Below are positions 13,384 through 19,816 of a stretch of DNA of 19,816 bases, piece after piece. The translations under genes were made by a program, and so were the position numbers. Location of the stretch: contig CBFHLR010000053.1 of the NCBI GenBank assembly GCA_965656715.1, forward strand, positions 1 to 19,816. Reading direction: 5' to 3'. Source of the DNA: Coraliomargarita sp965656715 (GTDB lineage Bacteria; Verrucomicrobiota; Verrucomicrobiia; Opitutales; Coraliomargaritaceae). Position 1 is the stretch's first letter; each line of letters begins with the position of its first letter. The notes beneath the pieces are model-generated. The model had not been told where the DNA came from. It saw only the letters and a list, made by a program, of their open reading frames with translations, and ran no database searches.

Positions 13384-16320
13384 ATGAAAACCCTCTTTAA
13401 GTTCATTCTGTTTTTCTGCCTCTTGCTTGTTGTCGCGCTGGTTGCGGGGTATTTTGTGCTCACCAATCCGGGCTTTCAAAAGGGATTGGTGGAGAAACAG
13501 TTGCCGGCAGGTAGTTCGATCGAGCACGTTCAGGTGACACTGGGATCCTTCGAGGTGCGCGGCTTACAGTTCACCGCAGAGGATGGCACTCGTATCGAGG
13601 TGGGATCTGCTAGTAGTGAGTTCTCGCCCTTGGCCGCATGGCGTGAGCAGACCATTCAATTGGGCGAGCTCGAGGTGTCGGGTGTGAGAGTCGATTTACC
13701 TGTGCAGCGCGATTCGAGCCCAGTGGCTGGAGCGGGCGAATCGGATCAGCCTGCTACTGACAATCAGGCGAGTAAAAGCCGGCCGGAGGCGGTGCCAGTC
13801 GATCCAGTCGCTTCGGAGCCCAGTGCAACTCAAGGTGATCCCTATGAGGCGATTTATCAGCTTGGAGAACTGGACTGGTTGGTCGACATCCAGCGGATTC
13901 AGATCGATGGAGAGCTGAATGATGGGCAAGGGGGCAACTACGCCTTTAAGATGGAGAGTTCTCCGATCGGCCCGAGCCTTGAATCGACCGTGACGGTGAG
14001 TTTAGACTCTGCCTTTGATCAGGTGCGTCCGAACGGACTCAAGGCCTTTAGTAGTGTGCTTGAGTTATCCTTTAGTCAGAAAGTGACTGGTGGCTTTGAG
14101 CGCTTTCAGCTCAATCTAGATGCATCTGCGGAAGGTGCAAATGGCGAGGATTTGCTGAATATAGAGCAGACTGTTCAGTTGGAAATTCAGAGCTCAGCGC
14201 AAGCGGCGGGTGCAACGATTCAATTTAAGGCTGACATCTCTGAGCCACAGCGATTCATGCCTGAGTTGGCTCAGATCGGTGCGCTGAATGTCGATGGAGA
14301 CGCTGAGGCCTCACTCAAGGGGGAGGTCCTGACTGTGAGTAAGGCTGACTTAAGTGTGACTGCCGGCGGTCAACCTGTTGTAGCCTTGGATTTGAAGAAG
14401 CAGCTGACGTTGGGCGGTTCGCAAAGCCTAGAGGGTGAGATCTTAGATCTTTCGTTGATGAACCTGCCGATGGCATGGCTGAGCCCGTGGATGCCGGCCG
14501 GGCTCGCTGTTTCAGCGGAGCCAGTTTCAATGCAGCTCGGTATTTCGGGCGAGGCAGATGGCACCATGGTAGTTGAGTTTGCTGAACCGCTTCAGCTGAC
14601 AAATCTTTCGGTTGTGCAAGATGGGGCTGCGCTGGTGGATCAGGTGAATGTCTCCGTGCATCCTCTGGTGATACTCAAGGCGGATCAGAGCATCCACTAT
14701 CGCTTGGACCAGCTCACGCTCGATGATCGCTATGGCACCTTCTTGGCCGCAAATCTCGACGGCACCATTCCAGCTGAGTTGGCCACCGATACGAATTTGC
14801 CGAAGGGCTTGCAGGCCAATGTTGAGATGGAGGTTAAGTTGCAGCCGCTGATGCAGCAACCGGCACTCAAGGGGATGACCTCCATTATGAATGGCACTTT
14901 GAATCTGGATGCCACTGTGGATAGTGCTCAGGACTATCCGATCCAGGTGCAGAGTTCGATTAATAGTCTGCGTGCACGTGGCATGCCGGGCAATAGTCAG
15001 AACTATCGTTTTGCCGTGCAAGCGAAGCAACCCAGTTCTGATACATGGAAGTTTGGGGTCAATCTCATGGCTGGCAACGACTCGCGTCCGAGCACCAGTG
15101 CACAGTTATCGGGGAGTGTGTCTTCAGAACGCAGTCCCTTGGTATTTGATCTAGACCTTAAGGCAGAGCGCATACGTCAATCGGACCTGTCTTTGCTGGC
15201 AGCTGCATTTAGCCCAAGTGGTGAGGCCGGGTCGACGACTCCAGTTGCCACTGCGCCGAGTCGCCCTCAGGGTGGATCGCAACCCGAGCCTGCTGCACCG
15301 CAGAGGCCTGCTGCACAGGTGGCAAATACGCCACCTTGGGCTGACTTGGATGGATCCGTCTCAATCAAGGTGGATCTGCTGGAACTCGAGTCGCGTCAGA
15401 CGATCGAAAATCTGACCGCAAACGTGCGCATTTCTGAGCCACTACTTGAAGTCAGTGATTTGGCGGCTGTCTTTGGTGATGGCACGCTCAAGGGGGCGGC
15501 GCGAGTTGACTATGCGAATGATTCAGCTGATGCGTATGCCTTGTCGCTTGATTTGGATGTAAGGCAGTTGGACCCATCGATCTTTGCGAATCCACGCTCA
15601 GGAACCTTTCCGATTCGCGGTCGTTTTGACGCAGCAGTGCGCATGCAAGGGCAGGGCGCTACGCTGGAAGACGCTGTGGATCGGTCGGAATCGGCTCTAC
15701 TTGTAACGGGAAAGGATGGTGTGTTGACTGCGTTTGAACTGGATGAACGAAAGTCGCAAGCGCTTGGCTTGATTGGCATTGCAGGTCATTTTGTGGAGCG
15801 TCCCGGTTTAACTGCGATGACTAATGTCGTGCCATATTTTAAAGAGATTCGTTTTTCCGATCTTGTGGTTAGCATTAGTCGCGGTCTTGATCAACGAGTG
15901 GTCATCTCGCAACTCGATGTCGTCGGGGAGCATTTACTTCTTGAAGGCGAGGGCAGTGTGGATCCTACCAGTTGGACAGATGTGGTGAATCAGCCAATGG
16001 ACTTAAACCTATCGCTTGGCTCGCGTGGACGCTTAGCGGAATATGTGGATGCCTTGAATCTTCTGCAGGAGGAAACTGCGGAGAATGGCTTCAACTATTG
16101 GAACCGTGAATTGCGAATACAGGGCACTCTATCAGATCCAGATACGTCAGTAATAATGGATTTACTGAAGGATGCCGCATCGGCTGCACTCAGTGAGCCA
16201 AAGGAAAAGCCTGCTAAAAACACGGAATCGAATACCGAGGCGGATGAATCCGATGAGGATGAGGAAGTGGATGACGCCGAACTGATCATTCGTGGTCTGA
16301 ATTCACTGTTTGGGAACTAG
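13384..16320 (+). CDS. Large AsmA-like membrane-anchored protein
   Basis: The 978-residue protein has one N-terminal membrane helix (about 5-28, FKFILFFCLLLVVALVAGYF) with Lys before it, so the long remainder should be periplasmic. The rest is rich in short beta-strand-like alternating hydrophobic stretches typical of AsmA/DUF748/TamB-like proteins, which are now thought to act as lipid bridges between the two membranes. The C-terminal region (about 680-905) with DLDVRQLDPSIF, FDAAVRMQGQGATLEDAVDR and ALLVTGKDGVL resembles the AsmA C-terminal domain. Two low-complexity Pro/Ala/Ser linkers (about 105-155 and 608-650) divide the protein. The end is acidic (EADESDEDEEVDDAE, about 947-961). Family membership is inferred from composition and local motifs. 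It stands alone between the rplS terminator and a lipoprotein gene. Confidence 0.72.
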   Translation: MKTLFKFILFFCLLLVVALVAGYFVLTNPGFQKGLVEKQLPAGSSIEHVQVTLGSFEVRGLQFTAEDGTRIEVGSASSEFSPLAAWREQTIQLGELEVSGVRVDLPVQRDSSPVAGAGESDQPATDNQASKSRPEAVPVDPVASEPSATQGDPYEAIYQLGELDWLVDIQRIQIDGELNDGQGGNYAFKMESSPIGPSLESTVTVSLDSAFDQVRPNGLKAFSSVLELSFSQKVTGGFERFQLNLDASAEGANGEDLLNIEQTVQLEIQSSAQAAGATIQFKADISEPQRFMPELAQIGALNVDGDAEASLKGEVLTVSKADLSVTAGGQPVVALDLKKQLTLGGSQSLEGEILDLSLMNLPMAWLSPWMPAGLAVSAEPVSMQLGISGEADGTMVVEFAEPLQLTNLSVVQDGAALVDQVNVSVHPLVILKADQSIHYRLDQLTLDDRYGTFLAANLDGTIPAELATDTNLPKGLQANVEMEVKLQPLMQQPALKGMTSIMNGTLNLDATVDSAQDYPIQVQSSINSLRARGMPGNSQNYRFAVQAKQPSSDTWKFGVNLMAGNDSRPSTSAQLSGSVSSERSPLVFDLDLKAERIRQSDLSLLAAAFSPSGEAGSTTPVATAPSRPQGGSQPEPAAPQRPAAQVANTPPWADLDGSVSIKVDLLELESRQTIENLTANVRISEPLLEVSDLAAVFGDGTLKGAARVDYANDSADAYALSLDLDVRQLDPSIFANPRSGTFPIRGRFDAAVRMQGQGATLEDAVDRSESALLVTGKDGVLTAFELDERKSQALGLIGIAGHFVERPGLTAMTNVVPYFKEIRFSDLVVSISRGLDQRVVISQLDVVGEHLLLEGEGSVDPTSWTDVVNQPMDLNLSLGSRGRLAEYVDALNLLQEETAENGFNYWNRELRIQGTLSDPDTSVIMDLLKDAASAALSEPKEKPAKNTESNTEADESDEDEEVDDAELIIRGLNSLFGN

Positions 16321-16489
16321 TATTTATTCTTGTGCGGTCTTTATTTATGGGCGCATTGCGGCTCTGCGATAAAAGTCATCTCTCGTATTGATTTACTGCC
16401 TCGGTTCCGCAACTTTTAGGGATGTTGATTGTCGAAATTTGGCACAATCATACCTTCGCTCGTTCAATACATTCTATCTGCATACTATC

Positions 16490-16963
16490 ATGAACTCTCT
16501 TGTCCGTTCCCTCTCTGCACTGACAGTCGGTGCACTTTTGATTTTTTCCCTCACCGGTTGTGAGACTTCCAGCCAAGGAAGTAAGACTTACACTCGCGGT
16601 CAGGCCCAACAGCAAATGGACGTCTATACTGGCACGGTGCTCAATGTCGCCCAAGTCACGATTGAGCCGGAGACCACTGGTGGCGGTGCTGCGGTCGGTG
16701 GCATTGCCGGTGGTGTAGCGGGTTCAACTGTTGGTAGTGGTAGCGGTCGCACCTTGGCGACTCTTGGTGGTGCCCTCGCAGGCTCGGCTATCGGCTCTCG
16801 TGCGGAGCAGCAGACACGCACAAAGGCCGGCTTAGAGCTCGAAGTCGAGCTGGATGACGGACGCATCATTGTAGTTGTCCAGGAGGAAGATGATGTTTTT
16901 GTCGTCGGAGATCGTGTGCGTGTCATTGTAGACAGCCGTGGAGTTTCTCGCGTGCGTCAGTAG
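16490..16963 (+). CDS. Glycine-zipper outer-membrane lipoprotein (SlyB / 17-kDa antigen-like)
   Basis: The 157-residue protein has a lipoprotein signal: Arg6, a hydrophobic core (LSALTVGALLIFS) and the lipobox LTGC with Cys24 as lipidation site. Glu at +2 is compatible with outer-membrane sorting in the E. coli scheme. A glycine zipper (GGGAAVGGIAGGVAGSTVG and TLGGALAGSAIG, about 64-102) is followed by a C-terminal beta domain (LELEVELDDGRIIVVVQE...GDRVRVIVD), the pattern of SlyB/PcP/17-kDa surface antigens. The ATG at 16490 is chosen over an in-frame start at 16388, because the signal peptide begins there. The 169-bp gap before it shows no secure promoter or terminator. The exact role is unknown; members of this group affect envelope integrity. 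Confidence 0.85.
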   Translation: MNSLVRSLSALTVGALLIFSLTGCETSSQGSKTYTRGQAQQQMDVYTGTVLNVAQVTIEPETTGGGAAVGGIAGGVAGSTVGSGSGRTLATLGGALAGSAIGSRAEQQTRTKAGLELEVELDDGRIIVVVQEEDDVFVVGDRVRVIVDSRGVSRVRQ

Positions 16964-17012
16964 ACCGTTGGTGTGAAGCCAGTTCGTGTGCTTAGGATGA
17001 GTTCGGCCAGCA

Positions 17013-17696
17013 GTGAGTATTAGCCAGTTCCAGTATCAGGTTTACTTGTCGTTTATTGTTAGTTTCTGTTTGGTTGGCTTCTCGGGGGTGTTGCTACTAC
17101 GCAATTCGATGCGATATAAGTTGCCCGAATTAGCTGTGTTTGCGCGAAAAATTGGGTGGTTGTGTTGTGGGCTGTCCTTTTATGGGTTTCTGACTTCCAA
17201 CTTGTATGTTAATTATTTGCGAGGAGGAGGTGCCTTGTTGCCGTTGGCTGCAACGGTTTTGGTCTGGGTAGTTGCGGCACCTTACACGATTATTCGCCTC
17301 AAGGGGTTGGGCGGAGTGGCTGCGCGAGGTGGTTTTGGCCGATGCGCGATCTTCTGTGCATTTGCATACTTATGTGCGGCGTTGAGTGCTGGTTCTGAAC
17401 AACTTGTGTTTCGCTCGCTTGGGTTCGCCTTGGTGTCATGTGTGATTGCCGCCATGTGTGCGCGATTCTTGTGGGCTGAAGGGCGATCGGCGTCGTCGAA
17501 TGTGAAACGCCAGTTTTATCAAGTTATTTCGTGTGGGAACCTTGGGCTTCCTGTTTTACTCTTACTGCGAAGTCTTGGACTCGGGGATATACTAGCTCAG
17601 CTGTTGCTGAATGTTTTTTTGATCGTATTTGCTTTGGGGCTCTTTCTGCTATGTCGATGGTTGAATTACAGGGATACGGTGTTGAGTGGGGGGTGA
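17013..17696 (+). CDS. Seven-segment integral membrane protein of unknown function
   Basis: The 227-residue protein has seven hydrophobic segments, near 9-29, 47-66, 74-94, 109-126, 132-153, 167-187 and 191-216, joined by short basic loops (RNSMRYK, RLKGLGG, KRQ). I recognise no family motif and no conserved His/Asp/Glu cluster inside the helices. The start is a GTG at 17013; the first in-frame ATG (residue 33) would remove the first helix. Base composition is noticeably T/G-rich (many tgt, ttg and gtg codons) compared with the genes to the left, though this partly reflects hydrophobic codons. It follows the lipoprotein gene by 49 bp, and 231 bp separate it from the next gene. It could be related to 7TM diverse-intracellular-signalling domains, but that is speculation from helix count alone. 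Confidence 0.65.
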   Translation: MSISQFQYQVYLSFIVSFCLVGFSGVLLLRNSMRYKLPELAVFARKIGWLCCGLSFYGFLTSNLYVNYLRGGGALLPLAATVLVWVVAAPYTIIRLKGLGGVAARGGFGRCAIFCAFAYLCAALSAGSEQLVFRSLGFALVSCVIAAMCARFLWAEGRSASSNVKRQFYQVISCGNLGLPVLLLLRSLGLGDILAQLLLNVFLIVFALGLFLLCRWLNYRDTVLSGG

Positions 17697-17927
17697 GTAG
17701 GCTCTTTTGTATCGGAATTTAAGTTGCGCGAAGGGCCTTGCCTGCGCTTTTATTTGCGTCGAATCTGCAGCCTTCTGCTTTAATAAACTGTAAAAACGTT
17801 TAGGGACGTCTTTTGTTTCTTTACCCTAAGGCCAATAAAGAGTCATAAAATGAGATTACCGAGCCCCCCTTGGATCAATTCTCTATTTACCTTTAACACA
17901 CCTTTAACCTGAGACGATACTTAGCGA
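17697..17927. other. 231-bp intergenic region before the pseudokinase module
   Basis: No ORF is supported here. The first half has a G+C-rich stretch with weak self-complementarity (gcgcgaagggccttgcctgc, then tttt at about 17751), a doubtful terminator for the 7-TM gene. The second half is AT-rich and ends in a short direct repeat, ctttaaca (17890-17897) and ctttaacc (17902-17909), before the ATG at 17928. A promoter for the following genes is likely here, but no clear -35/-10 pair stands out. Confidence 0.3.
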
Positions 17928-18461
17928 ATGGCTGAAAAAGCGACACTCTTGTCTAAATTGCCCCCAGTGGCACAGAGCGGAACTGGTAGCACTCCAACAG
18001 CACCCACGCCCCCTGCACCAACTGCGTCAACAGCACCGTCTAGCACGGTTGCTCAAACAACTGTTCCAGCCCAGCCGACTCCGGCGGAAGCTGAAGCAGG
18101 GGGATCAGGTATTGGCCTAGTGCTAGTTGGAGCTGCGATTGCATGCGGTGTTGTTGCGGCGGTAGTTGTTGTGTTGATGAAGAAAAAGAAAGGTGCTGCA
18201 GTTCCTGCTGCTGCTGCGCCAGCAGCGACAGGAGACGCCACGGTGACTCCTCAGGTTAAACCGGTCCCAGTTCAGGCTGTTAAGCCAGTTCAGGCGGCGC
18301 AGCCGACTCAGGTAACTCCACAGCCAGCAACTCCACCGGTGCAAGCGTCTACTGGAGCACGACCTTCACCTCCATCAAGACCAGCACCTCGCACTACTGA
18401 GGCGGCGCCAAATGCACCTGCGGGACTCAAAGCACCTAATAAACCAAAGAAGCGCTTCTAG
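17928..18461 (+). CDS. Pro/Ala-rich single-pass membrane protein of unknown function
   Basis: The 177-residue protein has three parts: a Thr/Pro/Ala-rich N-terminal region (1-58), one membrane helix (about 61-84, GIGLVLVGAAIACGVVAAVV), and a KKKK stop-transfer (85-88) followed by a Pro/Gln/Val/Ala-rich tail (VKPVPVQAVKPVQ..., RPSPPSRPAPR) ending KKRF. The positive-inside rule puts the KKKK and the Pro-rich tail in the cytoplasm and the short N-terminus outside; there is no cleavable signal peptide. Pro-rich tails of this kind often serve as flexible binding platforms. The pseudokinase gene begins 18 bp downstream, so the two are probably cotranscribed and may interact. No enzymatic motif is visible, and low complexity makes homology difficult to judge. 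Confidence 0.7.
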   Translation: MAEKATLLSKLPPVAQSGTGSTPTAPTPPAPTASTAPSSTVAQTTVPAQPTPAEAEAGGSGIGLVLVGAAIACGVVAAVVVVLMKKKKGAAVPAAAAPAATGDATVTPQVKPVPVQAVKPVQAAQPTQVTPQPATPPVQASTGARPSPPSRPAPRTTEAAPNAPAGLKAPNKPKKRF

Positions 18462-18479
18462 GATTAGTTCTAGTAACAG

Positions 18480-19391
18480 ATGATTATGGATATTTCAGAT
18501 ATGGGCTTTACAGATGAGCTAAGCTCTCTCCAGCCCGGTATGAATATTGGCAACCTGCACGTTGTCAGTTTTCTTGGTAAGGGCGCTATCGGCGAAGTTT
18601 ACCTAACTCAGCACGATATTCTTGGTAAGCAGTTTGCGTTGAAGGTCATTCCTAAAGGGTTTTCTGCAGCCGAGGCCGCAGAGGGCTTTAAGCAGGCAGC
18701 GCAGATACAGATGCGCCTCTCGCACCCAAATATCATACAAATTGATGATTTGGGGGAGGAGGACATGTTTTATTGGATGCGCATGGAGTATATTGGGGGA
18801 GAGGTCACTCCTGCAAATATGACTGTTCGTTCTCTGGACGATCTTCTGCGTGCTGAGAATGGTTTTTTCACTCCCGAGGAAATTAGCTACTATTTTTACT
18901 ATGTGTTGTTAGGGCTGGATCATGCACACAACCAAGGTGTCGTGCATACTGCGCTGAAACCATCCAATTTGATGATTGCTGAGGATGGGGTTAAAATTGC
19001 CGAACTTGGTGTCACTGACCTGATCGGCCATGCATGGGACGACTTCCATTTGCTACGGACAAATCCTTTACTAGAACCCACCCAATTCGATCCGTTGCCA
19101 GGCTTTAGTCGCCAGCTCCCAACCTTGTTGGGGGTCTTTGATTATTACAGTCCTGAGCAAAAGGCTGGGGCTGCCCCCACTGCACAGAGTAATCTCTATA
19201 GTGTTGGTGCGATGGTCTATCGCATGCTCACAGCCCGTGAGTCGTTATCATTCGACTTACCCACGACCTTAGTGGATGGCTTGAATCCTGCATGGGATGA
19301 CTGGGTAGTTCGGGCCACTGCGTATGATCCTGCGGCTCGATTTGCTTCGGCAGCCGAGATGCTTGAGGCTATGCCTCGTGACGAAGCATAG
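18480..19391 (+). CDS. Protein kinase-fold protein lacking catalytic residues (predicted pseudokinase)
   Basis: The 303-residue protein covers a complete Hanks-type (PknB-like) kinase fold with no membrane segment. Landmarks kept are the glycine loop GKGAIGEV (33-40), the ATP-anchoring Lys55 in FALKVIP, SHPNIIQIDDLG (81-92), KPSNLMI (160-166) including Asn163, SPEQ (224-227) and the helix-F region LYSVGAMVYRML (239-250). Catalytic positions are lost. The helix-C Glu (usually FxxE) is Ala73, the HRD motif is HTA (156-158), so the catalytic Asp is Ala158, and the DFG motif is ELG (175-177). The usual Asp before helix F is Asn238. There is no internal stop or frameshift. Phosphotransfer is therefore unlikely, while nucleotide or partner binding remains possible. 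Starts at 18480 and 18486 are both possible. It lies 18 bp after the Pro-rich membrane protein. Confidence 0.88.
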   Translation: MIMDISDMGFTDELSSLQPGMNIGNLHVVSFLGKGAIGEVYLTQHDILGKQFALKVIPKGFSAAEAAEGFKQAAQIQMRLSHPNIIQIDDLGEEDMFYWMRMEYIGGEVTPANMTVRSLDDLLRAENGFFTPEEISYYFYYVLLGLDHAHNQGVVHTALKPSNLMIAEDGVKIAELGVTDLIGHAWDDFHLLRTNPLLEPTQFDPLPGFSRQLPTLLGVFDYYSPEQKAGAAPTAQSNLYSVGAMVYRMLTARESLSFDLPTTLVDGLNPAWDDWVVRATAYDPAARFASAAEMLEAMPRDEA

Positions 19392-19452
19392 TCACAGTCC
19401 TGAATGACGATTTAACAAGCTTTATAAAAATCACCCAAACTGCAATTTAACC

Positions 19453-19816
19453 ATGTCTATCCAACGTAAATACAAAGTCACAACATCGATCACTCAATAC
19501 ATGTGGGCATCTTCCCGTGAGGATGCGCTCAAATTCCAAGAAGAGCTCTTTCGTAAGGGGAAGCTTTCGGTGCTTGAGCATGGTCAGAGCGATGTGAAAT
19601 TCTGTTTCACCGGTGGCAAAGATTTTATCGAAGCCCCTGAGGATATCTCCAAAACTCGTAATCCGGTTACTGAACCACGTCGTGGTGACTGGCTTGAGAT
19701 TGCGCATGGTGATGTGAAGGCTTGCGCACTAGTGCGTCGACTTACGCGCCGCAAAATTTATTACTACGAAGCGCTTTCACGCACTGAGCGTTCGGTTGAC
19801 CGTGAGCGTTGGCAGC
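19453..19816 (+). CDS. Unrecognised protein, 3' end beyond the window
   Basis: An open frame of 121 codons runs from the ATG at 19453 to the right edge without a stop. The sequence (MSIQRKYKVTTSITQYMWAS...) is soluble-looking, basic and rich in charged residues, with no signal peptide, membrane helix or motif I recognise. It has an Arg/Lys-rich stretch (ACALVRRLTRRKIYYYEALSRTER) near the end of the visible part. Codon use is regular, and the opposite-strand ORF over the same bases is a shadow. It starts 61 bp after the pseudokinase stop, in the same direction, with an AT-rich spacer (aatttaacc before the ATG), so it may be part of the same unit. No function can be assigned. Confidence 0.6.
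   Translation, partial: MSIQRKYKVTTSITQYMWASSREDALKFQEELFRKGKLSVLEHGQSDVKFCFTGGKDFIEAPEDISKTRNPVTEPRRGDWLEIAHGDVKACALVRRLTRRKIYYYEALSRTERSVDRERWQ

Noticed and set aside
16440..16455. Sigma-54-like TGGCAC upstream of the lipoprotein
   Set aside because: The GG element is present but the downstream TTGC element is not at the required spacing.
16388..16489. N-terminal extension of the lipoprotein ORF
   Set aside because: The signal peptide and lipobox fit a start at 16490; the 34 extra residues would bury the signal peptide.
17740..17760. Possible terminator after the 7-TM gene
   Set aside because: The G+C-rich stretch has mismatches in the middle of any stem and only a short T run, so I did not call a terminator.
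17928..18461. Pro-rich protein as a TonB-like energy transducer
   Set aside because: The helix is in the middle of the protein rather than near the N-terminus, the KKKK after it predicts a cytoplasmic Pro-rich tail, and there is no TonB C-terminal domain.
19447..19707. Minus-strand ORF of 86 codons at the right end
   Set aside because: The plus-strand frame from 19453 stays open to the window edge, follows the pseudokinase in the same direction and starts with a clean ATG; the minus ORF is more likely its shadow.

Overview
This window looks like a chromosomal segment of a Verrucomicrobiota bacterium, most likely an Opitutae/Puniceicoccales (Coraliomargarita-like) lineage. That assignment is inferred from protein flavour: a metazoan-like UDP-glucose dehydrogenase, a long plant/Chlamydia-type IspG, a verrucomicrobial-style uppS-cdsA-dxr-rseP-ispG block, and several genes without a clear Shine-Dalgarno sequence. 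No rRNA, tRNA, CRISPR array, insertion sequence or prophage gene was seen.

Layout. 1-1192: 3' part of a UDP-glucose 6-dehydrogenase gene. 1293-1550: rpsT, followed by a clear intrinsic terminator. 1632-3932: a plus-strand run with an RluA-like pseudouridine synthase that has a degenerate signature, a REP-like inverted repeat, mazG, and a YgjP-type metallopeptidase. 3939-10912: a minus-strand block read in the order uppS, cdsA, dxr, rseP, ispG, AlkZ-related protein. It combines isoprenoid precursor synthesis (dxr, ispG), the undecaprenyl carrier (uppS), phospholipid precursor synthesis (cdsA) and the site-2 intramembrane protease (rseP), so it is an envelope-supply operon. A 78-bp palindromic element lies between rseP and ispG. 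11064-13092: a zinc-ribbon-less FmdB-like protein, a small unknown protein, then rpsP-trmD-rplS without the usual rimM, closed by a strong terminator. 13384-16963: a large AsmA-like membrane-anchored protein and a glycine-zipper lipoprotein. 17013-19816: an orphan 7-TM protein, a Pro/Ala-rich single-pass membrane protein, a protein-kinase fold lacking its catalytic residues, and the start of an unrecognised gene.

The part most likely to be undescribed is at the right end. The Pro-rich membrane protein (17928-18461) sits 18 bp ahead of a pseudokinase (18480-19391) whose HRD is HTA, whose DFG is ELG and whose helix-C glutamate is alanine, while the nucleotide-binding lysine and glycine loop remain. 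A further unknown ORF follows. This suggests a membrane-tethered scaffold or sensor module rather than a Ser/Thr kinase. Lesser curiosities are the RluA homologue with YHFD in place of HRLD, the FmdB protein that has lost its zinc ligands, and a TrmD with a changed catalytic-loop motif.
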